A stretch of 8,175 nt of DNA from contig JAURNB010000064.1 in NCBI GenBank assembly GCA_030830415.1, positions 1 to 8,175 of the forward strand, given 5' to 3'. A program made the position numbers and the translations under genes. Source of the stretch: Acidimicrobiales bacterium. Lineage in GTDB: Bacteria; Actinomycetota; Acidimicrobiia; Acidimicrobiales; Ilumatobacteraceae. The notes under the pieces were generated by a model that was not told the origin of the DNA, did no database searches, and worked only from the letters and a program-made list of their open reading frames with translations. This document shows, in pieces, positions 1 to 6,523 of this stretch (the first letter of the stretch is position 1; the number at the start of each line of letters is the position of its first letter).

Positions 1-9
1 AATGAAGAT

Positions 10-762
10 ATGAGTCTTGTCATTGTTGATAAATCAGATGGGGTTGCAACTCTCACCTTAAATAATCCAACCGAACGTAATACTCTGACCGCGCCAATGG
101 TTGCCGACATTTTGGCCGCCATGGACGATGTAGAGAACGATTCGGCCATTGGAGCAATTGTGGTCACCGGTGCAGCCCCTGCTTTTTGTGCGGGTGCCAA
201 CCTGGGAAATCTTGCCACTGCAACTCCAGAAAGCTTGTCGAACATTTATGAAGGCTTTTTGCGTATTGCACGCAGCCCATTGCCCACCATTGCGGCGGTC
301 AATGGTGCAGCAGTAGGTGCTGGTATGAACCTTGCTCTTGGTTGCGACGTGCGAATCGCAGCAAGGCGTGCAAAGTTCGACACACGTTTTCTTCAGATTG
401 GTATCCACCCTGGTGGTGGTCACACATGGATGTTGCGCCGCATTGCTGGGCCCCAGGCAACAATGGCAACGGTCATCTTCGGCGAAATTCTCGATGGTGC
501 TGAAGCCGAACGAGTTGGCCTTGTCTGGAAGTGTGTCGATGATGAGGCACTTCTTGCTACAGCACATGAAATGGCTGCTCGTGCGGCATCGGCCCCACGT
601 GAACTGCTGAAAGTCACCAAAGAAACTATTCAGGCGATGTCGGGAATCGACGCTCATAGTGATGCAGTGAAACGAGAAATTGAACCTCAGGTGTGGAGTA
701 CTCGCCAGCCATGGTTTGCTGAACGCCTTGCTGCCCTTCAAGCAAAAATTTCTAAGAAGTAG
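10..762 (+). CDS. Crotonase-superfamily protein (annotated-type enoyl-CoA hydratase/isomerase) lacking both catalytic glutamates
   Basis: A 250-residue cytoplasmic protein with the full crotonase fold, at the usual length for the family. Visible family motifs are the CoA/oxyanion-hole segment FCAGANL (residues 59-65), the second oxyanion segment AAVNGAAVGAGMNLALGCD (95-113), and the G-x-HPGGG turn (131-137). Aligning by eye to mammalian mitochondrial enoyl-CoA hydratase, the two catalytic glutamates (Glu144 and Glu164 there) fall on Asn107 and Phe127. Simple hydratase activity is therefore doubtful. The family also contains isomerases, hydrolases, decarboxylases and other acyl-CoA enzymes, so the substrate cannot be named. 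The ATG at 10 is the natural start, since the protein begins directly with the first beta strand. An ATGA at 10-13 would also allow an upstream gene to end there, but too little sequence is present to tell. The stop lies 8 bases before the subtilase start. The fold is certain; the reaction is not. Confidence 0.9.
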   Translation: MSLVIVDKSDGVATLTLNNPTERNTLTAPMVADILAAMDDVENDSAIGAIVVTGAAPAFCAGANLGNLATATPESLSNIYEGFLRIARSPLPTIAAVNGAAVGAGMNLALGCDVRIAARRAKFDTRFLQIGIHPGGGHTWMLRRIAGPQATMATVIFGEILDGAEAERVGLVWKCVDDEALLATAHEMAARAASAPRELLKVTKETIQAMSGIDAHSDAVKREIEPQVWSTRQPWFAERLAALQAKISKK

Positions 763-770
763 AAATTCGT

Positions 771-2876
771 ATGCAAAAAGTGCTGCGATATTTCATCGCA
801 ACACTGCTGTCTATTGTCTTAGCTGTCACTGCGGTTCCCATACCCCAGGCACAGGCTGCTGAGCAGAAACGTCCATACATCGTTACCGTTCATCACCGCA
901 GTGATATTGATGAAGTCGTTGCCGCAAGTAGGAACTTAGGCGCAAAAAGATTCAATATTTTCCGTTATGCACTGGGCGGATTCGCCACAGACATGAGTGC
1001 ATCTGCAGCGAGCGCATTAAGGCGCGACACACGGGTAAAACGTGTAACTCAAAATGTCGCTGTACGCAAAAAAGACATCCCACCGGTTCAACTTGGCGCG
1101 CCATACCAACTCGACCGCATCGATCAGCGTGCATTGCCGTTAGATGACCGGTTTGGCTCGCCTGCGACGGGTGAAGGCGTGCAGATCTACATGATCGATA
1201 CTGGGGTGAGAGCCACCCATGTCGACCTAGCAGGGCGTGTTGTTGCCGGTGTCGACGTAGTGGGAAGCGACGAAAGTGGATCCCCTATTTCACCTACATC
1301 AGATTGTGACGGACACGGAACTCACACAGCGGCGACGGCTGCTGGCACAACCTTTGGAGTGGCAAAAAAGGCAACGATTATTGCTGTGCGGGTATTGAAC
1401 TGTGACGGAGACGGAGATGTTGAAGGAGTTGTTGCAGGCATTGACTGGGTGTTGCATCATCACCGTAGTGGGGTACTTGCGGTAGCGAATTTAAGTTTGG
1501 GTGTGAATGCCGACGAGAACTCGCTCCCCATGGACGATGCGGTGCGAGACCTATATGACGACGGCATTGTTCCTGTTGTGGCTGCTGGCAACGATGGCAA
1601 AGATGCCTGTGGTACCTCTCCTGGGCATTTGCCTGAAGCTCTCAACGTTGGTGCCGTGAATAGCCAAGACGATCGTTTCAACAATGGGTCTATTGGCTCA
1701 AATTATGGGCAGTGCCTCGACCTGTTTGCACCAGGTGTACGTGTGCTGTCTGCTGGAAGTGATTCCGATACAGAAACTCACTATGAAACCGGAACCTCCA
1801 TGGCATCGCCCTTGGTTGCAGGGTATGCGGCGTTGCTTGCGCAGCAGTTTCCCAATGCCTGCCCAGTCTCTATTGAAGACGCCATTAAAGCAAGAGCCAC
1901 AGCGAATATTGTAAAAAACGCGGGAACGGGTTCACCCAACCTGCTGTTGAACGTTGTTGATATTTCTGCTGTCGGAACCGCCAATCCCGGGACACCAAAT
2001 GCATTGGTCAGTACGCCTAAAAATGAAGGCCTCGTGGTGTCGTGGGACCCCGGTTGTAGCGGTGGTGCAACATCAGGAACAAACACTATTCAAGTGAGCG
2101 TGAGCGGCGATAAAACTCCTTTCCGCACGATCAAAATAAACGATGCAGCTGGGCAAGTTGTGCTGAAGGGTCTCGACAACAGCAAAAAGTATGTAGCGCG
2201 AGTACGCCGCCACACGGCAAATGGAAAAAGTGATTGGTCTGTTCCTTCACTTGCAATGAACCCAAAGCCTTTGGTAACTGGGCAAAAGGTATTGCTGAAT
2301 TCTCTTGCGCGTTCAACAGAGGCAACTATTGGTGGGTTGTGGCAAGTCTCGACAGGCTCGAGCGAGGTGTGTCGTGTCACTGCAAATGCGGCACGGATGT
2401 ACTTCATGCGAAAGGGAAATTGTGGTGTTGAAGTACAGCCTCAGTACACCAACGTTCCCTTCACCCGCACTTTCTCGGTGGGGGAAACAGTCGCTCCGGG
2501 CAACAGCGGACGTGGTAGGCGCATTGTGTACTCACGTAACTCGCGCAGGCTGTACGCAATTGATGCCACAAATGTGGTGGAACGCAGCATTGCCGTTGTT
2601 GCACCCGAGGTTGCCCCGGCACTTGGGAGCTTTTCATTGGCAATCCTGAATAACGGCCTAATGCTTGAGGCACAGAGCAAAACTGGCAAGGTCGCTGTTG
2701 CCGTCTCGGGGATTCCCGTTCTGTGCGATGCCACCGGAGTGTGTGCTGCTACGTATGGCCCCGATTCCTATGGCACAAGCCAACTGCAGGCACTTGGTAT
2801 CTATATACCGACAGAAGACCTGCGCTGGTTTGTGCGTTGGGGTGAATCGGTAAAAACTTTTGTCATTGTTCGTTAA
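771..2876 (+). CDS. Secreted S8 subtilisin-family serine protease, proteinase K-like, with multi-domain C terminus
   Basis: A 701-residue exported protease precursor. Residues 1-29 form a signal peptide (basic start, hydrophobic core, AQA-A cleavage site). Residues about 35-98 match an inhibitor I9 propeptide beginning YIVTVHH, which folds and then masks the enzyme. The catalytic domain spans about 110-400: Asp143 in MIDTG, His182 in DGHGTH, oxyanion Asn274 in AAGNDG, and nucleophile Ser343 in GTSMASP. All key residues are present, so it should be active. Six cysteines (179, 211, 280, 315, 364, 429) suit disulfides outside the cell. Residues about 408-498 look fibronectin type III-like. Residues 500-575 look like a small beta domain with Cys534 and Cys551. 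Residues about 583-701 resemble a degenerate L,D-transpeptidase (see findings). The ribosome site is weak and the gene starts 8 bases after the crotonase stop, suggesting co-transcription. The target substrate is unknown. Confidence 0.95.
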   Translation: MQKVLRYFIATLLSIVLAVTAVPIPQAQAAEQKRPYIVTVHHRSDIDEVVAASRNLGAKRFNIFRYALGGFATDMSASAASALRRDTRVKRVTQNVAVRKKDIPPVQLGAPYQLDRIDQRALPLDDRFGSPATGEGVQIYMIDTGVRATHVDLAGRVVAGVDVVGSDESGSPISPTSDCDGHGTHTAATAAGTTFGVAKKATIIAVRVLNCDGDGDVEGVVAGIDWVLHHHRSGVLAVANLSLGVNADENSLPMDDAVRDLYDDGIVPVVAAGNDGKDACGTSPGHLPEALNVGAVNSQDDRFNNGSIGSNYGQCLDLFAPGVRVLSAGSDSDTETHYETGTSMASPLVAGYAALLAQQFPNACPVSIEDAIKARATANIVKNAGTGSPNLLLNVVDISAVGTANPGTPNALVSTPKNEGLVVSWDPGCSGGATSGTNTIQVSVSGDKTPFRTIKINDAAGQVVLKGLDNSKKYVARVRRHTANGKSDWSVPSLAMNPKPLVTGQKVLLNSLARSTEATIGGLWQVSTGSSEVCRVTANAARMYFMRKGNCGVEVQPQYTNVPFTRTFSVGETVAPGNSGRGRRIVYSRNSRRLYAIDATNVVERSIAVVAPEVAPALGSFSLAILNNGLMLEAQSKTGKVAVAVSGIPVLCDATGVCAATYGPDSYGTSQLQALGIYIPTEDLRWFVRWGESVKTFVIVR

Positions 2877-2955
2877 ATCGACAAACAATCCTTCACATAT
2901 TCCAACGACGAGCGTATGGTGCCTTAAAGGAAGCGTTGCAATTGGAATACCCGAG

Positions 2956-2960
2956 AGGAG
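2956..2960 (+). promoter_or_regulatory. Shine-Dalgarno that fixes the start of the small basic protein
   Basis: AGGAG lies five bases before ATG 2966. A longer in-frame alternative begins with TTG at 2936, preceded by a less well-placed AAAGGAAG. The strong, correctly spaced site favours ATG 2966. Confidence 0.75.
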
Positions 2961-2965
2961 ACCCG

Positions 2966-3274
2966 ATGAGTAAGCGTCATCACAGTCAAGAAACTGTGCC
3001 ACCCCCACGCGTTGAATTGCGTGCTCACGCTCATAATGAGCGACATCGAATACACGCGGCGTTAGATGAAGTTGCAGAACTGGTGAGCCAGGGGATTCCT
3101 GCAGAAGATCTTCATGAACCCGGCAAGTCGTGGCGGGTTGAAGCTCACCACGATAAAGAACGTGCCATTCGCAAAAGCAATGGGCCATTGAAACACTGGA
3201 AAACGAAAGACTGGAAACGACGTTCGGTGGTGCGTAAACAACGCGCTATTGCGCTGCGAGCCATTGCTGACTAA
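2966..3274 (+). CDS. Small basic, histidine-rich protein of unknown function
   Basis: A 102-residue protein that I do not recognise. It has no signal peptide or membrane segment. The N-terminal part is rich in His (HH at 5-6, then several more through about residue 31). A short likely helical stretch follows (about 32-43, ALDEVAELVSQG), then GKSWRVE. The C-terminal third is strongly basic with spaced Trp, Lys and Arg (KHWKTKDWKRRSVVRKQRA). Such a tail could bind nucleic acid or an acidic partner, but that is inference only. Start choice rests on the AGGAG at 2956. The 89-base gap from the subtilase stop shows no convincing promoter or terminator, so the gene may be read from the same transcript. 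Its last 29 bases overlap the end of the converging acetyltransferase gene. The good ribosome site and gene-like composition support it being real. Confidence 0.7.
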   Translation: MSKRHHSQETVPPPRVELRAHAHNERHRIHAALDEVAELVSQGIPAEDLHEPGKSWRVEAHHDKERAIRKSNGPLKHWKTKDWKRRSVVRKQRAIALRAIAD

Positions 3275-3890
3275 GAGCTTCGCGGCGCTGGTCCCATTCT
3301 TCTTGGGTGAGTGCAAAGCGATGGTGGTCTTCCCAGAGCCCATTGATCTCTAAATAGCGCTCTGCGGTTCCTTCGTTGCGAAGTTCCAGTTTTTCAGCAA
3401 CACGTAAACTGTTTGTGTTGCGAGGAATGATGCAAATTTCGATGCGATGTAAGTGCAGTTCGTCGAATGCAAATTTCAGTAATACAACGACAGACTCAGC
3501 GATGTAACTTTTTCCTGCTCGAGCCTGGTCGATCCAGTAGCCAATTGTTCCGCATTGCATCGCGCCACGCATCACGTTGTTGATGTTGACTTCTCCGGCA
3601 AAAGCATTGTCGACAAAGAGGCCAAATGCATAAGAGTTTCCCGATTGACGTTCGCGCTCGCGAATATTGCATCGTGCGGCAAAAATATCGCGATCTACTG
3701 CCGGGTCGGGCTGATGAATGGGGCGGGCAGGCTCCCAGCGGGTGAGCCAGTCGCCGTTGCGCCGACGCACCTCGCTCCACGCCGAGAAATCTTCAGCTAC
3801 CAATGGCCGCAAAACAACGCGCGAGCCGTAGAGACGTAAACCTGAGTTTGCCAGTGAGCCTGTGCCGGATCTTGCGGGGTGCTGGTTCAT
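3246..3890 (-). CDS. GNAT-family N-acetyltransferase, RimJ/RimL type
   Basis: A 214-residue cytoplasmic acetyltransferase of the RimJ/RimL branch of GNAT enzymes, which transfer acetyl from acetyl-CoA to protein N termini or small amines. The branch signature is clear. It opens with VVLRPLVAEDFSAW (25-38), then IGYWIDQARAGKSYIAES (116-133), which carries the acetyl-CoA pyrophosphate loop. The family's LHRIEICIIPRNTNSLRVAEKL follows (147-168), and the protein ends with the NGLWEDHHRFALT segment (184-195). Length is normal apart from about 20 extra N-terminal residues. Its ATG overlaps the stop of the phosphatase gene in an ATGA (3887-3890), so it is the last gene of the five-gene run and probably translationally coupled. 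The true substrate could be a ribosomal protein, another protein or a metabolite; the sequence does not distinguish these. Confidence 0.92.
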   Translation of the reverse strand: MNQHPARSGTGSLANSGLRLYGSRVVLRPLVAEDFSAWSEVRRRNGDWLTRWEPARPIHQPDPAVDRDIFAARCNIRERERQSGNSYAFGLFVDNAFAGEVNINNVMRGAMQCGTIGYWIDQARAGKSYIAESVVVLLKFAFDELHLHRIEICIIPRNTNSLRVAEKLELRNEGTAERYLEINGLWEDHHRFALTQEEWDQRREALSQQWLAAQ

Positions 3891-4816
3891 GATGCTTCGG
3901 TGGCAACCACTCCATCGAGAAGTGATGCCGTCGAAATAATGATATGCGATCGTTGAAGTTTGCGCATGATTGCAACGAGCGCACAGCAGCCTCCAACAAT
4001 GACATCGGCCCGGTCGGCATTGAGGCCAGGGTTGAAGAGCCGGTCACGGAGAGCTTCGGTGGCAAGAGTGCGAAAGACATCTTCGGCAGCATCGCGGGTG
4101 AGTAAGAACCCGTGGAGCTGATTGACGTCGAATTCGGTGAGTCCGAGTTCAACCATGGCAATGGTGACGATGGTTCCGGCAACGCCGATGATTTCGTCAC
4201 AGTCGGCAAGCTCGGGAATTTCGCGTAGGGCATCATCAACTTCATCGATAATGACACCAATGGCGTTGGTGAGTTCTTCGGGTCGTGGTGGGTCGGAGTG
4301 AATTTCCTTCTCGGTGAGGCTGCGTGCGCCGTAAGGAATGCTGATGACACGGGGCGTGCCCGTGGGGTTCCCAACGGCAATTTCTGTGGATCCTCCGCCG
4401 ATGTCGAAGACGGCAATGAGTTGTGGATTGTTTGGCAAAGGAAGTTGTTGCTGGGCTCCAATAAAAGACAAGCGTCCTTCCTCTTCGCCCGAGATGAGAC
4501 GAGGGTCAACTCCAATGATTGACTTCACTTCCGCAAGAAACGCAGTTCCATTACTGGCGTGTCGCACAGCGGCAGTTGCTACTACATGAATGTTCGTTAC
4601 ACCATGCTCGGTGAGCACAGACGAATAGTGGCGCAATTGTTGGAGAGTATTTTCCATCGATTCCGTCGAAAGAATTTTGGTACGGAGAACTCCGGCGCCG
4701 AGGCGAGTAATTTTCTGTTCGCGCACAAGTGTGTGGCCATGACGCGAAATGAGCAAATTTGTGGAGTTGCTTCCAATATCGATGACCCCAGTGAGAAGTG
4801 ATTCTGGCGTGCTCAT
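3887..4816 (-). CDS. ppx: Exopolyphosphatase / guanosine pentaphosphate phosphatase family protein (PPX/GppA)
   Basis: A 309-residue member of the ASKHA-fold PPX/GppA family, which removes terminal phosphate from inorganic polyphosphate and/or converts pppGpp to ppGpp. Family motifs appear in order: phosphate-1 loop DIGSNSTNLLI (13-23), ATAAVRHASNG (80-90), ISGEEEGRLSF with the catalytic-glutamate cluster 111-113, phosphate-2 loop FDIGGGSTE (137-145), GVAGT (211-215), and NADRADVIVGG (266-276). It lacks the extra C-terminal HD domain of the long enterobacterial enzymes, which is normal for actinobacteria. The frame stays open up to 4891, but ATG 4816 is preferred. It forms an ATGA overlap with the DUF501 stop and puts the first beta strand at the usual distance. 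The neighbourhood matches M. tuberculosis Rv1025-Rv1026, where Rv1026 is a polyphosphatase. Whether this copy prefers polyphosphate or pppGpp cannot be read from sequence. Confidence 0.93.
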   Translation of the reverse strand: MSTPESLLTGVIDIGSNSTNLLISRHGHTLVREQKITRLGAGVLRTKILSTESMENTLQQLRHYSSVLTEHGVTNIHVVATAAVRHASNGTAFLAEVKSIIGVDPRLISGEEEGRLSFIGAQQQLPLPNNPQLIAVFDIGGGSTEIAVGNPTGTPRVISIPYGARSLTEKEIHSDPPRPEELTNAIGVIIDEVDDALREIPELADCDEIIGVAGTIVTIAMVELGLTEFDVNQLHGFLLTRDAAEDVFRTLATEALRDRLFNPGLNADRADVIVGGCCALVAIMRKLQRSHIIISTASLLDGVVATEAS

Positions 4817-5250
4817 AGATGCTCTTTCACCCATCGTCCAACGGGGTCGTCGCCACCTGCAAGAAACCATGCGTAGTGGGCATGGAGACACTTCACGCCG
4901 CGGCGCGTGCCGGCAACACCGCCACTTGGCGCAGGCCCGGTGTGATGTGGGGGGAGTAGTGAGTCGCGTAACGCTTTGTAACGTTGATGAGCAGCAGCAA
5001 TTTCTTCCTCAGGAATGTCTGCTTCAGACTGGTCGACACCACCAGTTGACTCAAGGCGTGCGACAGCAACGTATTCCTTTTTGCCGACCAACCAAAACAG
5101 GGTAGGCATAGGTGTCCCGTCGAAAAGCAGAGGGGCATTTTGAACAACAATGGGGTCGCCAGAATTGCTGCGCACGACCACTTCAAAGTCACCTTGCGGT
5201 GACCTGCCAAGAAGTTCTGTCACGCGCTCAATATCGGCGGGTGATGCCAT
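4813..5250 (-). CDS. DUF501 family protein
   Basis: A 145-residue protein of the actinobacterial DUF501 family, whose biochemical role is not established. Recognition rests on three segments: an N-terminal part with LGRSPQGDFEVVVR (14-27), the conserved PLLFDGTPMPTLFWL (40-54), and a C-terminal block from about 108 with GGVAGTRRGVKCLHAHYAWFLAGG, including the invariant-looking Cys121 and His123. No signal peptide or membrane segment is seen. The ATG at 5250 has no clear ribosome site, but the protein starts where family members start. The gene begins 20 bases after the CoxG-like stop and overlaps the phosphatase start by 4 bases. In many actinobacteria the family sits in an eno-ftsB-DUF501-ppx order; here eno and ftsB are not upstream. 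The family call is firm; function is unknown. Confidence 0.92.
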   Translation of the reverse strand: MASPADIERVTELLGRSPQGDFEVVVRSNSGDPIVVQNAPLLFDGTPMPTLFWLVGKKEYVAVARLESTGGVDQSEADIPEEEIAAAHQRYKALRDSLLPPHHTGPAPSGGVAGTRRGVKCLHAHYAWFLAGGDDPVGRWVKEHL

Positions 5251-5270
5251 AAATCAATTCAGTGGATCGT

Positions 5271-5930
5271 TTAGAGCACTGCAATGAGAATGACAACGAG
5301 TACAGCAATTCCCGCTACTACGGGGAGTGCACGCTTCAGCATTGTGGAGCCTGCTGCATCGAGCAAGTTGATGGGAGCAGCTTCAGGCGCATCAATTTTG
5401 CGTACCACTGGTTCGGCTGATGCGCTAGGCGCAGCAACTTCTGCCACTTCTGCAACTGCTGGTTCTGCTGCAGTGTCACCAGGAATTTCAGAAATGAGTG
5501 TGTTGAGGTTTTCGGAAAACTGTGCAAGCAATTTGTCGCTAATGTCGGCCATTGCGCCACGACCGAACTGTGCAACTTTGCCAGTAATAGCAAGGTCGGT
5601 GTTTACTTCAACTTTTGTGCTGGTTGCAGAAATGCTGGTGAGTTGAGCAGTGATGAGTGCCGATGCATTTCCTTTTCCGCCTGTGTCACGACCTTCGCCC
5701 TTTAACACGGCCTTATGGTCAACGTCATTGCGCTCGAGGAACGAGGCCTGGCCTTTGAACTGTGCCTGGATTGGCCCAACTTTTACCTTCACCACGCCGC
5801 GGTAGGTGTCGCCCTCAACTTCTTGCAGCTGTGCGCCTGGCAGGCATGGGGCAATGAGTTCAACGTTGGTGAGAATTTTCCATGCCTCGGCAACGGGCAC
5901 ATTGACGGTGAAATGATGATTTAGTTCCAT
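5271..5930 (-). CDS. coxG: CoxG-like SRPBCC protein with C-terminal membrane anchor
   Basis: A 219-residue protein of the CO dehydrogenase subunit G family (SRPBCC/START-like fold). In Oligotropha carboxidovorans, CoxG is linked to recruiting CO dehydrogenase to the cytoplasmic membrane. The fold occupies about residues 1-148, with an N-terminal strand of alternating hydrophobics, the typical APCLPGA (27-33), KVKVGPIQAQFKG (48-60) and GKVAQFGRGAM (117-127) near the final long helix. A linker rich in Ala, Glu and Pro (about 150-187) leads to one hydrophobic segment at the extreme C terminus (201-219), a probable tail anchor. There is no signal peptide, so the SRPBCC domain should face the cytoplasm. 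Its ATG lies within the last codons of the MocA-like gene (10-base overlap). A GAGG about 10 bases upstream is a modest ribosome site. It should serve a molybdenum hydroxylase encoded elsewhere. Confidence 0.88.
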   Translation of the reverse strand: MELNHHFTVNVPVAEAWKILTNVELIAPCLPGAQLQEVEGDTYRGVVKVKVGPIQAQFKGQASFLERNDVDHKAVLKGEGRDTGGKGNASALITAQLTSISATSTKVEVNTDLAITGKVAQFGRGAMADISDKLLAQFSENLNTLISEIPGDTAAEPAVAEVAEVAAPSASAEPVVRKIDAPEAAPINLLDAAGSTMLKRALPVVAGIAVLVVILIAVL

Positions 5931-6523
5931 TGGTTGAGATCCTCAATCGTGTCGATATCAAAAGGTGACCCCGTGCAGAGTACTTGCTCTACGAGTTCGG
6001 GGCGACTGCTGATGAGATTTCGTGCCCCAAAATCTCCTTGGGTGGGCAAGAGCGGCCACACCTCAGCAGTGAGGAGCACGGGGTTCCCAGGGGTTTTCTG
6101 GCCGTCTGCCTGCGTGTAGAGGGCTTGGGCGATGGGAGAGCGTGACGAGGCCACAGCGACCCAATCGGCCGGAGTGACAAAGGGTTGGTCGCCAAGACCC
6201 ACCACGATGGCGGTGGCGCCCACACTGCGGGCCGCTTGGATGCCTGCCTGGAGCGAGCTGGCCTGGCCGGTTTGCCACTCGGGGTTATAGACCGTGGTGA
6301 CCACGGGGTGAGAGGTGGCGTCGCTCAATGGCTCAATTGCGCCCCACACCACGATGACATGGGTGAACCCGGCATTGACTGCTGAACTGACGGAATGGGA
6401 AAGGACGCTATTCCCACGCAGTGTGCTGTGGAGTTTGTGGGCGCTCCCGACGAACCTACTGCCGGCACCAGCGGCAAGTAACACGGCCACAATGGTGGAC
6501 GGCGGTTGCTGAGGCGTGGTCAC
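5921..6523 (-). CDS. mocA: MocA-like molybdenum cofactor nucleotidyltransferase (NTP_transf_3 family)
   Basis: A 200-residue GT-A-fold nucleotidyltransferase of the MocA/MobA-like group that accompanies xanthine dehydrogenase-family enzymes. MocA in E. coli makes molybdopterin cytosine dinucleotide from CTP and molybdopterin. Visible motifs are the nucleotide loop LAAGAGSRF (16-24) with Lys30 following, NPEWQTGQASSLQAGI (80-95), the metal-binding GDQP (111-114), GNPVLL (146-151), GDFGAR (163-168) and DIDT (189-192). The GDQP and GNPVL forms are more typical of MocA/CoxI-associated proteins than of MobA. The start is GTG at 6523 with no Shine-Dalgarno; a leaderless transcript is possible. It begins the five-gene - strand run and overlaps the CoxG-like gene. 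CTP versus GTP preference, and hence the cofactor form, is inferred from family and context. A related non-molybdenum sugar or cofactor nucleotidyltransferase is less likely. Confidence 0.88.
   Translation of the reverse strand: MTTPQQPPSTIVAVLLAAGAGSRFVGSAHKLHSTLRGNSVLSHSVSSAVNAGFTHVIVVWGAIEPLSDATSHPVVTTVYNPEWQTGQASSLQAGIQAARSVGATAIVVGLGDQPFVTPADWVAVASSRSPIAQALYTQADGQKTPGNPVLLTAEVWPLLPTQGDFGARNLISSRPELVEQVLCTGSPFDIDTIEDLNQWN

Noticed and set aside
1..13. End of an upstream gene overlapping the crotonase start (ATGA at 10-13)
   Set aside because: Only a few codons are visible before the possible TGA, so no gene can be supported.
58..741. Long open frame on the - strand opposite the crotonase gene (227 codons)
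   Set aside because: It is the mirror of a clear crotonase gene. Its translation is rich in Cys, His and Ser with no recognisable motif, as expected for an antisense shadow.
1381..1440. Tandem GACGGA units in the subtilase gene
   Set aside because: They encode CDGDGD within a loop of the catalytic domain where proteinase K-like enzymes also carry short Gly/Ser/Asp repeats. Too short to be a separate repeat element.
2877..2965. Possible promoter or terminator between the subtilase and the small basic protein
   Set aside because: TCGACA (2878) and CATATT (2896) resemble promoter boxes but are only 12 bases apart, and no stable stem followed by T residues is present.
4817..4891. N-terminal extension of the PPX/GppA protein to a start at 4891
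   Set aside because: The extra residues are Arg/Trp/Pro-rich, unlike the family N terminus, and lie inside the DUF501 coding sequence. ATG 4816 gives an ATGA overlap and the expected start.
6292..6306. Perfect inverted repeat CCGTGGT-G-ACCACGG
   Set aside because: It falls inside the MocA-like coding sequence where the codons encode Val-Val-Thr-Thr-Val, which produces this symmetry by itself. No second copy was noticed near a promoter.
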